Assembly: GCF_009600885.1 (NCBI RefSeq)
Contig: NZ_VCLA01000170.1
Location: forward strand, 955 to 64,954
Direction of reading: 5' to 3'
Length of the DNA: 64,000 nucleotides
Source: Streptomyces jumonjinensis
Lineage (GTDB): Bacteria > Actinomycetota > Actinomycetes > Streptomycetales > Streptomycetaceae
Both the position numbers and the translations under genes were made by a program. Under the pieces are notes generated by a model. The model did not search any database and was not told where the DNA came from. It was given only the letters and a program-made list of their open reading frames with translations. This document shows positions 33,109 through 43,892 of the stretch, piece after piece (within the stretch, counting starts at the first letter, position 1; each line of letters starts with the position of its first letter).

Positions 33109-33608
33109 GCATGAGTGACGTACGAGAGAACCTGACCTACGACAGGTTCGGCGGCGCGATCCGGGAGCTGGCGCAGACCATCGCCGATGACGGGTACGAG
33201 CCCGACATCGTGCTCTCCATCGCCCGGGGCGGAGTCTTCGTCGCCGGCGGTCTCGCCTACGCGCTGGACTGCAAGAACATCCATCTGGTGAACGTCGAGT
33301 TCTACACGGGCATCGGCACCACCCTGGAAATGCCCGTCATGCTGGCGCCCGTGCCCAACGCCATCGACTTCTCGGACAAGAAAGTCCTCATCGCCGACGA
33401 CGTCGCCGACACGGGGAAGACGCTCAAGCTCGTGCACGACTTCTGTGTCGACCATGTCGCCGAAGTGCGCTCCGCGGTCATCTACGAGAAGTCGCACTCC
33501 CTGGTGAAGTGCGAATACGTCTGGAAGCGCACCGACGACTGGATCAACTTCCCCTGGAGTGTGGAGAAGCCCGTCGTTCGCAGAAGCGGACAGGTGCTCG
33601 ACGCGTAG
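33105..33608 (+). CDS. Purine-type phosphoribosyltransferase
   Basis: A 167-residue type I PRTase. The PRPP-binding loop VLIADDVADTGKTLKLVHDF is at about residues 92-111, and IARGGVFVAGGLA forms the first loop. The Gpt-like short form suggests xanthine/guanine salvage, although the base specificity is not readable from sequence. GTG 33105 overlaps the dcd stop; ATG 33111 is an alternative start. Together with dcd it forms a small nucleotide-metabolism operon ended by the strong hairpin at 33645. Confidence 0.85.
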   Translation: MSMSDVRENLTYDRFGGAIRELAQTIADDGYEPDIVLSIARGGVFVAGGLAYALDCKNIHLVNVEFYTGIGTTLEMPVMLAPVPNAIDFSDKKVLIADDVADTGKTLKLVHDFCVDHVAEVRSAVIYEKSHSLVKCEYVWKRTDDWINFPWSVEKPVVRRSGQVLDA

Positions 33609-33644
33609 CCGATGCGCGTGGACATGGATAGTGGACATGGATAA

Positions 33645-33680
33645 GGGGAGGCCCCGCCGTCGAAACGGCGGGGCCTCCCC
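33645..33680. terminator. Strong bidirectional terminator
   Basis: A perfect 16-bp stem (GGGGAGGCCCCGCCGT / ACGGCGGGGCCTCCCC) with loop CGAA. It sits between the convergent phosphoribosyltransferase and YIP1 genes and can serve both. Confidence 0.9.
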
Positions 33681-33688
33681 TCTTCAAG

Positions 33689-34645
33689 TCAGATCGTGCC
33701 GAGCTTGATGATCGACAGCAGCGCTATCAGCTGGATCGCCGACGCCCCCAGCGCCTTCGGCCACGGCAGATCGTGCGACTTGCTCACCATCGTGGTGAAC
33801 AGCACTCCCGCCGCCAGCCAGGTCACCCAGCCCAGTACCTGCACCAGCCCGTTCTCGCCGCCCAGGAACATCGCGAAGAGCAGCCGCGGGGCGTCCGTGA
33901 TCGACATGATCAGCATCGAGAAGCCGACCGTGGGCTGCCACGCTCCCGTGCCGCCGAGCTGGCGGGCCAGGGTGTGGGTCACCGCGCCCATGATCATGCC
34001 GCCGATCGTGAACGCGACCCCCGTCGTCAGGACATAGGGGATCGCCGTCGAGATCGTGGCGTTGATCGTATCCTCGCGCGCCTTGTCGAAGCCGAAGATC
34101 GCGAGCATGCCGTACAGGAAGGTGACCAGCAGCGCGGGGCCCCACACGGCGTAGTCCCGCATCTGCCAGAACGTCGCGCCCGGGCGCAGCACGATCCCGC
34201 TCAGCAGCTGCTTCCACGGCAGCCGGGGGCCCGCCGGGGGCGCGGGCGCGTTCCCGGCCTGGTAGGTCGCGCCCTCGCCATAGGGGTCGGCCACGTTGAA
34301 CGCCTGGGTGTGGCCCGGGTGGTTCGCATACGGGTCCGGGCCCTGGCCCTGGCCGCCGTGGGGCGGCTGTGGCGCGTACTGCTGATGGGGCTGCTGGTGG
34401 GGCTGCTGGTACGGGTCGCCGAAGTACTCCGGCTCCCCGTGCGCGCCCTGCTGGCCCCCGTATCCGTAACCGCCCTGGCCCTGGGGGCCCCGGTGGCCGC
34501 CCGAGCTCTGGGGCCACTGCGGTGGTTGCTGCTGCTGCGCATACGGCGGCGCCGCCCGGCCGCCCCCATGCGGTGGCGGTGCCTGCTGCGGTTGCTGCTG
34601 CTGCGTGCGGTTGTCCCGGCCGCGTCCGATCCTGAATCCAGCCAC
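33689..34645 (-). CDS. YIP1-family membrane protein with long Gln/Gly/Pro-rich N-terminus
   Basis: A 318-residue protein. Residues 1-140 are low complexity (QQQQPQQAPPPHGGGR, repeated YQQPHQQPHQQY) and should be disordered and cytoplasmic. Residues 145-318 hold about five hydrophobic segments, starting LLSGIVLRPGATFWQMRDYA, with GMIMGAVTHTLARQLGG, the arrangement of YIP1-domain proteins. The role in actinobacteria is unknown. GTG 34645 (VAGFRIGRGRDN) is the likely start. A 116-bp gap containing a 16-bp palindrome separates it from the upstream Fe-S gene. Confidence 0.78.
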   Translation of the reverse strand: MAGFRIGRGRDNRTQQQQPQQAPPPHGGGRAAPPYAQQQQPPQWPQSSGGHRGPQGQGGYGYGGQQGAHGEPEYFGDPYQQPHQQPHQQYAPQPPHGGQGQGPDPYANHPGHTQAFNVADPYGEGATYQAGNAPAPPAGPRLPWKQLLSGIVLRPGATFWQMRDYAVWGPALLVTFLYGMLAIFGFDKAREDTINATISTAIPYVLTTGVAFTIGGMIMGAVTHTLARQLGGTGAWQPTVGFSMLIMSITDAPRLLFAMFLGGENGLVQVLGWVTWLAAGVLFTTMVSKSHDLPWPKALGASAIQLIALLSIIKLGTI

Positions 34646-34723
34646 GCTCTCGAACGTACCCGCTCCGGCCCCGGCTGACAGGGGCACAAGGGGATCGAGC
34701 GGCCCTTTGCGGCCGACCTGTGA

Positions 34724-34739
34724 CATCCCCTAGGGGATG
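34724..34739. promoter_or_regulatory. Perfect 16-bp palindrome upstream of the YIP1 gene
   Basis: CATCCCCTAGGGGATG lies in the gap between the Fe-S oxidoreductase stop and the YIP1 start. It could be an operator or a small attenuator; no T tract follows. Confidence 0.4.
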
Positions 34740-34761
34740 CCACAGACCGCCGGGAGGCCCG

Positions 34762-37059
34762 CTACTTCACCGGCTCGGGCTCCGGAGCGCCCTCCGGCGC
34801 CGGGGAGGGCGTCGGGTCCGACGGCGGGGTCTTCACCGAGTCGAGGAGCAGCTGCGCCACATCCACCACCTTGAGCGACTCCTTCGCCGTTCCCTCGTTC
34901 TTCTTGCCGTTGACCGAATCGGTCAGCATCACCAGACAGAACGGGCAGGCCGTCGAGACGATGTCCGGGTTCAGCGACAGCGCCTCGTCCACCCGCTCGG
35001 TGTTGATGCGCTTGCCGATCCGCTCCTCCATCCACATCCGCGCGCCGCCCGCGCCGCAGCAGAAGCCGCGCTCCTTGTGGCGGTGCATCTCCTGCTGGCG
35101 CAGGCCGGGGACGGCGGACATGATCTCGCGCGGGGGCGTGTAGACCTTGTTGTGGCGGCCCAGGTAGCAGGGGTCGTGGTACGTGATCAGACCCTCGACC
35201 GGCGTCACCGGGGTCAGCCGGCCCTCGTCGATCAGATGCTGGAGCAGCTGGGTGTGGTGGATGACCTCGAACTCTCCGCCCAGCTGGGGGTACTCGTTGG
35301 CGATCGTGTTGAAGCAGTGGGGGCAGGTGGCGACGATCCGCTTCGCCGACTTCGGCTTGCGCGTCGACTCGTCCACCTCGCCCTCCTCGTCGAAGGACTC
35401 GCCGAACGCCGTGTTCAGCATCGCCACGTTCTCCTGGCCGAGCTGCTGGAAGAGCGGCTCGTTGCCCAGTCGCCGAGGCGAGTCCCCGGTGCACTTCTCC
35501 TCGCCGCCCATGATCGCGAACTTCACTCCCGCGATATGGAGCAGCTCGGCGAACGCCTTGGTGGTCTTCTTGGCGCGGTCCTCCAGGGCTCCGGCGCAGC
35601 CGACCCAGTAGAGGTAGTCGACCTCGGAGAGGTCTTCGACGTCCTTGCCGACGATCGGGACCTCGAAGTCGACCTCCTTGGTCCACTCGACGCGCTGTTT
35701 CTTCGCCAGGCCCCAGGGGTTGCCCTTCTTCTCCAGGTTCTTGAGCATCGTGCCCGCCTCCGAGGGGAAGGCCGACTCGATCATCACCTGGTAGCGGCGC
35801 ATGTCCACGATGTGGTCGATGTGCTCGATGTCGACGGGGCACTGCTCCACGCACGCACCGCAGGTGGTGCAGGACCAGAGCACATCCGGATCGATGACGC
35901 CGTTCTCCTCCAGCGTGCCGATCAGCGGGCGCTCGGCCTCCGCCAGCGCGGACGCGGGCACGTCCTTCAGCGCCTCGGCGGACGCCTTCTCCTCGCCCTC
36001 CATCGTCTTGCCGCCGCCCGCGAGCAGATAGGGGGCCTTGGCATGGGCGTGGTCGCGCAGCGACATGATCAGCAGCTTCGGGGAGAGCGGCTTGCCGGTG
36101 TTCCAGGCCGGGCACTGGGACTGGCAGCGCCCGCACTCGGTGCAGGTGGAGAAGTCGAGGATGCCCTTCCAGGAGAAGTGCTCGACCTGGGAGGCGCCGA
36201 AGACCGCCTCCTCGCCCTCGTCGTCGAAGACCGTCTCGAAGTCGATCTCCTTGCCGCCGGAGGTCATCGGCTGGAGCGCGCCGAGGGCGGAGGATCCGTC
36301 CGCGTTCCGCTTGAACCAGATGTTGGGGAAGCCGAGGAAGCGGTGCCAGGCGACGCCCATGTTGGTGTTGAGCGAGACCGTGATCATCCAGATCAGCGTG
36401 GTGCCGATCTTGATCATGGCGGTGAAGTAGATCCAGGTCTGGAGGTCGGCGGCGCTCAGCCCGTCGAAGGCCGCGACCAGGGGGTACGAGACGAAGTAGG
36501 ACGCCTCGTAGCCGTCGACGTGGTGGATCGCGCCCTCAAGGCCGCGCAGCACCAGGATGGCGATGCCGATGACGAGGATGACGTACTCGACGAAGTACGC
36601 CTGCCATGCCTTGGAGCCGGTGAAGCGGGACTTGCGCCCGGCCCGTGAGGGCAGATTCAGCAGCCGGATCGCCATCAGTACGACGATGCCCGCCACGGTC
36701 ATCAGACCGATGAACTCGGTGTACATCTCGAACGGCACGAAGCCGCCGATCACCGGGATCACCCAGTCGGCCTGGAAGAGCTGTCCGTACGCCTGGACCA
36801 GCGTCGGCGGCAGGGTGAGGAAGCCGATCGCGACGAACCAGTGGGCGAAGCCCACGATGCCCCACCGGTTCATCCGGGTGTGGCCGAGGAACTCCCTGGC
36901 CAGGGTGATCGTGCGCTGCTTGGGGGCGTCGGTCCGGCTGCCCGCGGGCACGGGCTGGCCGAGCCGGACGAAGCGGTAGATCTGCGCGACGGCTCGGGCG
37001 ATGAGCGCAACGCCGACCACGGTCAGGACCAGCGACACGATGATCGCGGCGAGTTGCAT
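34762..37059 (-). CDS. Membrane iron-sulfur oxidoreductase (HdrD/GlpC-like, CCG domains)
   Basis: A 765-residue protein. The N-terminal 250 residues carry about five to six transmembrane segments similar to a nitrate-reductase gamma/HdrE-type cytochrome domain (MQLAAIIVSLVLTVVGVALI, then GFAHWFVAIGFL). Two [4Fe-4S] motifs follow, CTECGRCQSQCP and CTTCGACVEQCP. Then come two Cys-rich CCG domains, marked by WVGCAG...CPHCFNTI and HDPCYLGR...CCGAGGARMW. It is predicted to pass electrons between quinones and a soluble partner. It is conserved in actinobacteria, including mycobacteria. GAGGAGC precedes ATG 37059. Confidence 0.9.
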   Translation of the reverse strand: MQLAAIIVSLVLTVVGVALIARAVAQIYRFVRLGQPVPAGSRTDAPKQRTITLAREFLGHTRMNRWGIVGFAHWFVAIGFLTLPPTLVQAYGQLFQADWVIPVIGGFVPFEMYTEFIGLMTVAGIVVLMAIRLLNLPSRAGRKSRFTGSKAWQAYFVEYVILVIGIAILVLRGLEGAIHHVDGYEASYFVSYPLVAAFDGLSAADLQTWIYFTAMIKIGTTLIWMITVSLNTNMGVAWHRFLGFPNIWFKRNADGSSALGALQPMTSGGKEIDFETVFDDEGEEAVFGASQVEHFSWKGILDFSTCTECGRCQSQCPAWNTGKPLSPKLLIMSLRDHAHAKAPYLLAGGGKTMEGEEKASAEALKDVPASALAEAERPLIGTLEENGVIDPDVLWSCTTCGACVEQCPVDIEHIDHIVDMRRYQVMIESAFPSEAGTMLKNLEKKGNPWGLAKKQRVEWTKEVDFEVPIVGKDVEDLSEVDYLYWVGCAGALEDRAKKTTKAFAELLHIAGVKFAIMGGEEKCTGDSPRRLGNEPLFQQLGQENVAMLNTAFGESFDEEGEVDESTRKPKSAKRIVATCPHCFNTIANEYPQLGGEFEVIHHTQLLQHLIDEGRLTPVTPVEGLITYHDPCYLGRHNKVYTPPREIMSAVPGLRQQEMHRHKERGFCCGAGGARMWMEERIGKRINTERVDEALSLNPDIVSTACPFCLVMLTDSVNGKKNEGTAKESLKVVDVAQLLLDSVKTPPSDPTPSPAPEGAPEPEPVK

Positions 37060-37299
37060 GTCGGGGCTCCTCGGGCCTGCGAGGGTGGGGGACGGTCCAG
37101 CACTGACGATCCGGCGCAGCCGGGTGACCACTGGACACTACTAAGCGGTAACTTAATCAGTTCGTGCTGAGACTACCCAGTTATTCCGCCGCACTGTAGC
37201 CACGCGGCCGGTGATCTGTATCGCTCAGGCCACCCTTGCCGGGGGCGAGGCGGGCGGGCCCGTGCGCGGACGGCTCCGTCCCGCGCCGTGCGCGCCGTC

Positions 37300-37920
37300 T
37301 CAGACCGTGCGCGCCGCGCCCTCACGCGTACGGACTTCACGCGCCGCGCCCCCGGGCGTACGGGCTCCACGTGCCGCGCCCCGGCGCGTACGGACATCAG
37401 GGGTACGCCCCCGCAACGCCATGCGCGCCGTGCGCGCGAGGATCAGCAGGTCCAGGCCGAGCCAGTACTCCTGTACGTAGTGGAGATCGAGCACCGCCGC
37501 CTCCTCCCAGGGCAGCCCCGAGCGGTCACTGGTCTGCCACAGGCCCGTCATCCCGGGGCGTACGGCCGCACGGGCCCGCTCCGCCCCCACCGCCGACGCC
37601 GCCCGTTGCAGGGTCACCGGGCGCGGGCCCACCAGCGACATCTCGCCCCGTACGACATTGATCAGCTGCGGCAGCCGGTCCAGGAAGCGGCGTCGCAGCA
37701 GCCGGCCCGTGCGGGTGGCCGGGGCGGTGCGGAAGGCCAGCATCGTGAACGGGCGGTCCGCGAGGCCCGCGCGGACGGAGCCGACCAGCACCGGGCCCCG
37801 GGCGCTCAGGGCGACCGCCGCCGCGACGGCCGGCAGGAGCGGGGCTCCGAGCAGCAGCAGGAGCAGGGCGCCGAGGAGATCTACGGCCCGTTTAACGGAG
37901 AAGGTCGCGAAGAGGGGCAT
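37300..37920 (-). CDS. Bacterial sugar transferase (undecaprenyl-phosphate glycosyl-1-phosphate transferase type)
   Basis: A 206-residue enzyme of the WbaP/PglC type that starts lipid-linked glycan synthesis. The N-terminal hydrophobic helix (AVDLLGALLLLLLGAPLLPA) is the membrane anchor. Motifs include RRRFLDRLPQLINVVRGEMS, LVGPRPVT and RPGMTGLWQTSDRSGL. Substrate is unknown. The last 40 residues are an Arg/Ala tail, GAARGARTPGGAAREVRTRE, encoded by imperfect DNA repeats at 37306-37400 and absent from typical members. ATG 37920 has only a weak ribosome binding site. It is divergent from dnaK. Confidence 0.82.
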   Translation of the reverse strand: MPLFATFSVKRAVDLLGALLLLLLGAPLLPAVAAAVALSARGPVLVGSVRAGLADRPFTMLAFRTAPATRTGRLLRRRFLDRLPQLINVVRGEMSLVGPRPVTLQRAASAVGAERARAAVRPGMTGLWQTSDRSGLPWEEAAVLDLHYVQEYWLGLDLLILARTARMALRGRTPDVRTRRGAARGARTPGGAAREVRTREGAARTV

Positions 37921-38068
37921 AGTGAGCCGTCCGCCGTCCTTGACCGTAATCAGTGGTTTTGGCAGGTATTACGGGCATGACTCTCTCAGATGCGGCGTAC
38001 CGCCCGGGGTGCGGCACGCGCCCTTCAGGGCCTCGGGCGGCCAGAGTGCTCGTAAGTGCTGGATAAAA

Positions 38069-38089
38069 GTTGAGTGGGGTCGACTCAGC
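38069..38089. promoter_or_regulatory. HspR operator (HAIR) 1 upstream of dnaK
   Basis: GTTGAGT-N7-ACTCAGC, close to the HAIR consensus CTTGAGT-N7-ACTCAAG, with the exact 7-base spacer. It lies 74 bases before the dnaK start and should bind HspR, encoded by the fourth gene of the same operon. Confidence 0.82.
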
Positions 38090-38120
38090 TCTGTTGACTC
38101 GGAGGGAGGGCTCGTGCATT

Positions 38121-38141
38121 CTTGAGCCAGATCCACTCAAG
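38121..38141. promoter_or_regulatory. HspR operator (HAIR) 2 upstream of dnaK
   Basis: CTTGAGC-N7-ACTCAAG differs from the HAIR consensus by one base. It ends 21 bases before the dnaK start, in the leader, 52 bases downstream of HAIR 1 (about five helical turns), favouring cooperative repression. Confidence 0.9.
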
Positions 38142-38162
38142 TAGTCAGCTGGAGGAATTGAC

Positions 38163-40015
<1,853 letters not shown>

Positions 40016-40019
<4 letters not shown>

Positions 40020-40669
40020 CGGAGGAGACCCCGGGCTTCGAGGAGAAGCCCGACGTCCCTTCCGGCGCCACCTCTGACGATGCCGCCGCCGAGTCCGCCG
40101 AGCCCTCCGACAAGGAGGGCGAGGCGGCCCCGGCAGGGGACGAAGCGAAGATCATCGGTCTGACCGCTCAGCTGGACCAGGTCCGTACGGCGCTCAATGA
40201 GCGCACCGGCGACCTCCAGCGGCTCCAGGCCGAGTACCAGAACTACCGCCGCCGTGTGGAGCGCGACAGGATCACGGTCAAGGAGATCGCCACGGCGACG
40301 CTGCTGACCGAGCTGCTGCCGGTGCTCGACGACGTCGGGCGTGCCCGGGAGCACGGGGAGCTGGTGGGCGGCTTCAAGTCGGTCGCCGAGTCCCTGGAGA
40401 CCGCGGTCGCCAAGATGGGCCTCCAGCAGTTCGGCAAGGAGGGCGAGCCCTTCGACCCGACGATCCACGAGGCGCTGATGCACAGCTACGCGCCGGACGT
40501 CACCGAGACCACATGCGTCGCGGTGCTCCAGCCGGGGTATCGCATCGGCGAGCGGACCATCAGGCCCGCCCGGGTCGCGGTGGCCGAGCCCCAGCCGGGC
40601 ACGGCGTCCACGTCCGGCAAGGACGAGGCGGCGAACGACGAGGAGAGCGGTGGCCCGGACGAGGGCTGA
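40016..40669 (+). CDS. grpE: Nucleotide exchange factor GrpE
   Basis: A 217-residue DnaK co-chaperone. The acidic disordered N-terminus (EETPGFEEKPDVPSG) precedes the long dimerising helix (LTAQLDQVRTALNERTGDLQ), the typical AEYQNYRRRVERDR segment and the beta domain FDPTIHEALMHSYAPDVTET with VLQPGYRIGERTIRPARVAV. It overlaps the dnaK stop (GTGACGG), so translation is coupled. Length is normal for actinobacteria. Confidence 0.97.
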
Positions 40670-40840
40670 CGCGATGTGTGCCCCGTGCGCCCCGCGCGCG
40701 GGGCACACGGAGCCGGGAGCGCGTACCGTGCGGGCAGCCGAGCGGATGAAGCGCGCGGGGCGCCCGGTGGCCGTCCGGGGATCCTTCCCCGGGCGCCTCC
40801 GGGAGACCGTCCCGGGAATCGACTGGAAGGAGGGACGTCG

Positions 40841-42031
40841 GTGAGTACGAAGGACTTCGTCGAGAAGGACTATTACAAGGTCCTCGGCGTCCCCAAGGAC
40901 GCCACCGAGGCCGAGATCAAGAAGGCGTACCGGAAGCTCGCCCGCGAGTTCCACCCGGACGCCAACAAGGGCGACGCCAAGGCCGAGGAGCGCTTCAAGG
41001 AGATCTCCGAGGCGAATGACATCCTCGGCGACCCCAAGCGGCGCAAGGAGTACGACGAGGCCCGCACCCTCTTCGGCAACGGCGGCTTCCGTCCCGGCCC
41101 CGGCGGGCCCGGCGGCGGATCGTTCAACTTCGACCTGGGCGACCTCTTCGGCGGTGCCCAGGGCGGTACTGCGCAGGGCGGCGCCGGAGGCTTCGGCGGC
41201 GGGCTCGGCGATGTGTTCGGCGGGCTGTTCAACCGGGGCGCCGGCACGGCCGGCCCGCGCACCCAGCCCCGGCGCGGCCAGGACGTCGAGTCCGAGGTGA
41301 CGCTCAGCTTCACCGAGGCCGTCGACGGGGCCACGGTCCCGCTGCGGATGTCCAGCTCGGCCGCGTGCAAGGCATGCTCGGGCACCGGCGACAAGAACGG
41401 CACGCCCCGGGTGTGCCCGACCTGTGTCGGCACCGGCCAGGTCTCCCGCGGCGGCAGCGGCTCCTTCTCGCTGACCGACCCCTGTGCGGACTGCAAGGGC
41501 CGCGGGCTGATCGCGCAGGACCCCTGCGAGGTCTGCAAGGGCAGCGGGCGGGCCCGCTCCTCGCGCACCATGCAGGTCAGGATTCCCCCGGGCGTCACCG
41601 ACGGCCAGCGGATCCGGCTGCGCGGCAAGGGCGCCCCGGGCGAGCGCGGCGGACCCGCCGGCGACCTCTATGTGATCGTGCACGTCGGTGAGCACCCGGT
41701 CTTCGGACGCAAGGGCGACAATCTCACCGTCACCGTGCCCGTGAGCTACCCGGAGGCGGTGCTCGGCGGCGAGGTGAAGGTGCCGACCCTGGGCGGCCCC
41801 CCGGTCACCCTGAAGCTGCCCGCCGGTACTCCCAACGGCCGGACCATGCGCGCCCGTGGCAAGGGAGCGGTCCGCAAGGACGGCACCCGCGGAGATCTGC
41901 TGGTCACCGTCGAAGTCGCGGTCCCCGACGAGCTGAGCGACAAGGCGAAGGAAGCGCTGGAGCTGTACCGCGAAGCCACCGCGGAGGAGGACCCGCGGGC
42001 CGAGCTGTTCCAGGCCGCGAAGGGAGCATGA
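40841..42031 (+). CDS. dnaJ: Hsp40 co-chaperone DnaJ
   Basis: A 396-residue type I J-protein. The J domain DYYKVLGVPKDATEAEIKKA includes HPD in REFHPDANKG. A G/F-rich region follows (FGNGGFRPGPGGPGGGSFNF). The zinc-binding domain has four CxxCxGxG repeats: CKACSGTG, CPTCVGTG, CADCKGRG and CEVCKGSG. GTG 40841 follows GGAAGGAGGGACG. The gap of 171 bases after grpE is longer than usual within this operon and has no terminator. Confidence 0.97.
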   Translation: MSTKDFVEKDYYKVLGVPKDATEAEIKKAYRKLAREFHPDANKGDAKAEERFKEISEANDILGDPKRRKEYDEARTLFGNGGFRPGPGGPGGGSFNFDLGDLFGGAQGGTAQGGAGGFGGGLGDVFGGLFNRGAGTAGPRTQPRRGQDVESEVTLSFTEAVDGATVPLRMSSSAACKACSGTGDKNGTPRVCPTCVGTGQVSRGGSGSFSLTDPCADCKGRGLIAQDPCEVCKGSGRARSSRTMQVRIPPGVTDGQRIRLRGKGAPGERGGPAGDLYVIVHVGEHPVFGRKGDNLTVTVPVSYPEAVLGGEVKVPTLGGPPVTLKLPAGTPNGRTMRARGKGAVRKDGTRGDLLVTVEVAVPDELSDKAKEALELYREATAEEDPRAELFQAAKGA

Positions 42032-42032
42032 A

Positions 42033-42491
42033 ATGGACGGAAGGCGCCGCAATCCCTATGAACTGACCGATGAGTCGCCGGTGTATGTGATCTCGGTGGC
42101 GGCTCAGCTCTCCGGTCTGCATCCGCAAACGTTGCGGCAGTACGACCGGCTGGGTCTGGTCTCGCCCGATCGCACCGCCGGCCGGGGCCGTCGCTACTCC
42201 GCCCGCGACATCGAGCTGCTGCGCACCGTGCAGCAGCTGTCGCAGGACGAGGGCATCAACCTGGCCGGGATCAAGCGCATCATCGAGCTGGAGAATCAGG
42301 TCGCGGCCCTTCAGTCCCGGGTCGCCGAGCTCTCGGCCGCGGTCGAGGGCGCGGCGGTCGCCCTTCAGCAGCGCGAGGCCCAGGTGCACGCCTCCTACCG
42401 GCGCGATCTGGTGCCGTATCAGGAAGTGCAGCAGGCCAGCGCGCTGGTGGTGTGGCGGCCCAAGCGGGGCGAGCCCCGGCGCGGCGAGTAG
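42033..42491 (+). CDS. hspR: Heat-shock repressor HspR (MerR family)
   Basis: A 152-residue MerR-type regulator. The winged helix reads YVISVAAQLSGLHPQTLRQY with DRLGLVSPDRTAGRGRRYS, followed by the dimerisation helix (IELENQVAALQSRVAELSAA). It binds the HAIR inverted repeat and uses DnaK as co-repressor in Streptomyces. The ATG directly follows the dnaJ stop. HAIR sites seen in this window lie upstream of dnaK and clpB, so at least two chaperone units should be under its control. Confidence 0.97.
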   Translation: MDGRRRNPYELTDESPVYVISVAAQLSGLHPQTLRQYDRLGLVSPDRTAGRGRRYSARDIELLRTVQQLSQDEGINLAGIKRIIELENQVAALQSRVAELSAAVEGAAVALQQREAQVHASYRRDLVPYQEVQQASALVVWRPKRGEPRRGE

Positions 42492-42675
42492 CCCGAGCCG
42501 TGCCGGACCCCGGCCGGGGCCCGGCACGTTCCGGCTCGGCTCGGCTCGATGCCCCTCGATACGGCTCGGCACGTTCCGGCCCGGCTGTGCGGCGCCGCCC
42601 GGCTATGCGGCGGCGCCCCCTGGCAGAACCTGATAGAACCCCTCCGGCAGCGTCGGCACCTTCCGTAACACTCAC
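42492..42675. repeat. Simple-sequence repeats in the gap after hspR
   Basis: The sequence after the hspR stop is built from repeats of CGGCTCGGCTCGG and GGCACGTTCCGGC and short palindromes. No gene is supported. Confidence 0.5.
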
Positions 42676-42714
42676 ACCATCGCCCCCGGTGCTGTTCGCA
42701 CCGGGGGCGATGGT
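42676..42714 (+). terminator. Terminator of the dnaK operon
   Basis: A 17-bp perfect stem (ACCATCGCCCCCGGTGC / GCACCGGGGGCGATGGT) with loop TGTTC follows hspR by 184 bases. It lies between hspR and the convergent regulator gene and can stop both. Confidence 0.88.
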
Positions 42715-42782
42715 TTCCGGCCGTCTATGCGGTCCGGCGGCCCGGCGGGCCCGCACCGTCCGAAGAGGGCCCGCCGCGGCCC

Positions 42783-43766
42783 TCAGGCGCCGTTCTCCAG
42801 GATCTTCGACTGGGCTATCAGATACCCCAGCTGGGTCCTGCTGCCGCTGCCCAGCGAGGAGCCCAGCTTGGCGATATGGGCCCGGCAGGTCCGTACATTC
42901 ATTCCGAGCCGACGGGCTATCGCCTCGTCCACATGCCCCTCCACCAGCAGTTTCGCTATGGAACGCTGCACCCCGGTGATCCCGTCCAGGTCCGGTCCGT
43001 AACAGACGGGCTCCTCCCACGGCAGACCGTGCAGCCAGAACTGCTCGAAGACCCCGACGAGATACTCCACGATCCCCTTGTGCCGCAGCTCCAGCGCCGA
43101 GAGCCGGTCGCTGCTCGCCGGGATGAAGGCGACTCTGCGGTCCACGATGATCAGCCGGTCGATTATCTCCTCCAGCGTGCGCACCTCGACGCCGGATGGC
43201 CCCACCTGCTCCATGTACGCGAGCGTCGCGGGGTGGTGGCGGGCGGTGTGCTGATAGAGCGTGCGCATCCGTACACCCCGCTCTATCAGGGGTTCCACCC
43301 TGCGGAGCGCCTTCTCCAGGATGTGCGGCTGCCGTCCGCTGCCGGGCTGCACCGTCAGCAGTTCCTCGGTGCAGTCCGCGGTCACCTGGTCAAGGGTTGA
43401 GTTGATGCGATTGAGCCCCTCAAGGACCGTTATGCCCTGTGGCGCTGCGGAATTCTGCGCGGTGAACGCCATGAATGGCTCAAGTGCATCGGTCAGAGCG
43501 ACAGTCCGTCGTCTCCGCTCTTGGATCTCCCGCTCAATGGGGTGTATCAGCTGTGTCAGCGCGGTCGTCGGAGGCACCGGACGCAGCCACTGTGCGTCGT
43601 CGGGATCCGGGTGCAGTAGGGCGAGATCAAAAAGGCAAGGCATGGGTTCCGCTTCGGACCGGGCGATACGGCCGGTACGAAGAGCGGTGATGTACAGACT
43701 TTTCCCAGCCTCGCACAGCTCGCCGTCTGCATGAGGGTGTCCGAAATCGCCCCCGTTAGACGTCAT
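42783..43766 (-). CDS. Transcriptional regulator with LuxR-like C-terminal HTH, beside the GEPSWG peptide operon
   Basis: A 327-residue regulator. The C-terminal 65 residues form a LuxR-like HTH: GVQRSIAKLLVEGHVDEAIA then RRLGMNVRTCRAHIAKLGSS. The N-terminal 250 residues contain helical blocks (ALTQLIHPIEREIQERRRRT; LEKALRRVEPLIERGVRMRT) and a PLD/TrmB-like segment RTLEEIIDRLIIVDRRVAFI. This layout is common among Streptomyces regulators next to peptide or secondary-metabolite genes. There is no receiver domain, so it likely senses a ligand or partner. GAGGGGG precedes ATG 43766. It is divergent from the peptide gene across 126 bases. Confidence 0.82.
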   Translation of the reverse strand: MTSNGGDFGHPHADGELCEAGKSLYITALRTGRIARSEAEPMPCLFDLALLHPDPDDAQWLRPVPPTTALTQLIHPIEREIQERRRRTVALTDALEPFMAFTAQNSAAPQGITVLEGLNRINSTLDQVTADCTEELLTVQPGSGRQPHILEKALRRVEPLIERGVRMRTLYQHTARHHPATLAYMEQVGPSGVEVRTLEEIIDRLIIVDRRVAFIPASSDRLSALELRHKGIVEYLVGVFEQFWLHGLPWEEPVCYGPDLDGITGVQRSIAKLLVEGHVDEAIARRLGMNVRTCRAHIAKLGSSLGSGSRTQLGYLIAQSKILENGA

Positions 43767-43892
43767 ATGCACCCCCTCAGGCTCCTGCATTACAGGAACA
43801 TGATGCCTGCCGTCGCTGGTGCAAGCGTTCGGAGTGAGACATCGTCTTATGCGCGGGGGAGGAGGAATGATCAAAAGAGGTGGAGATCACCC

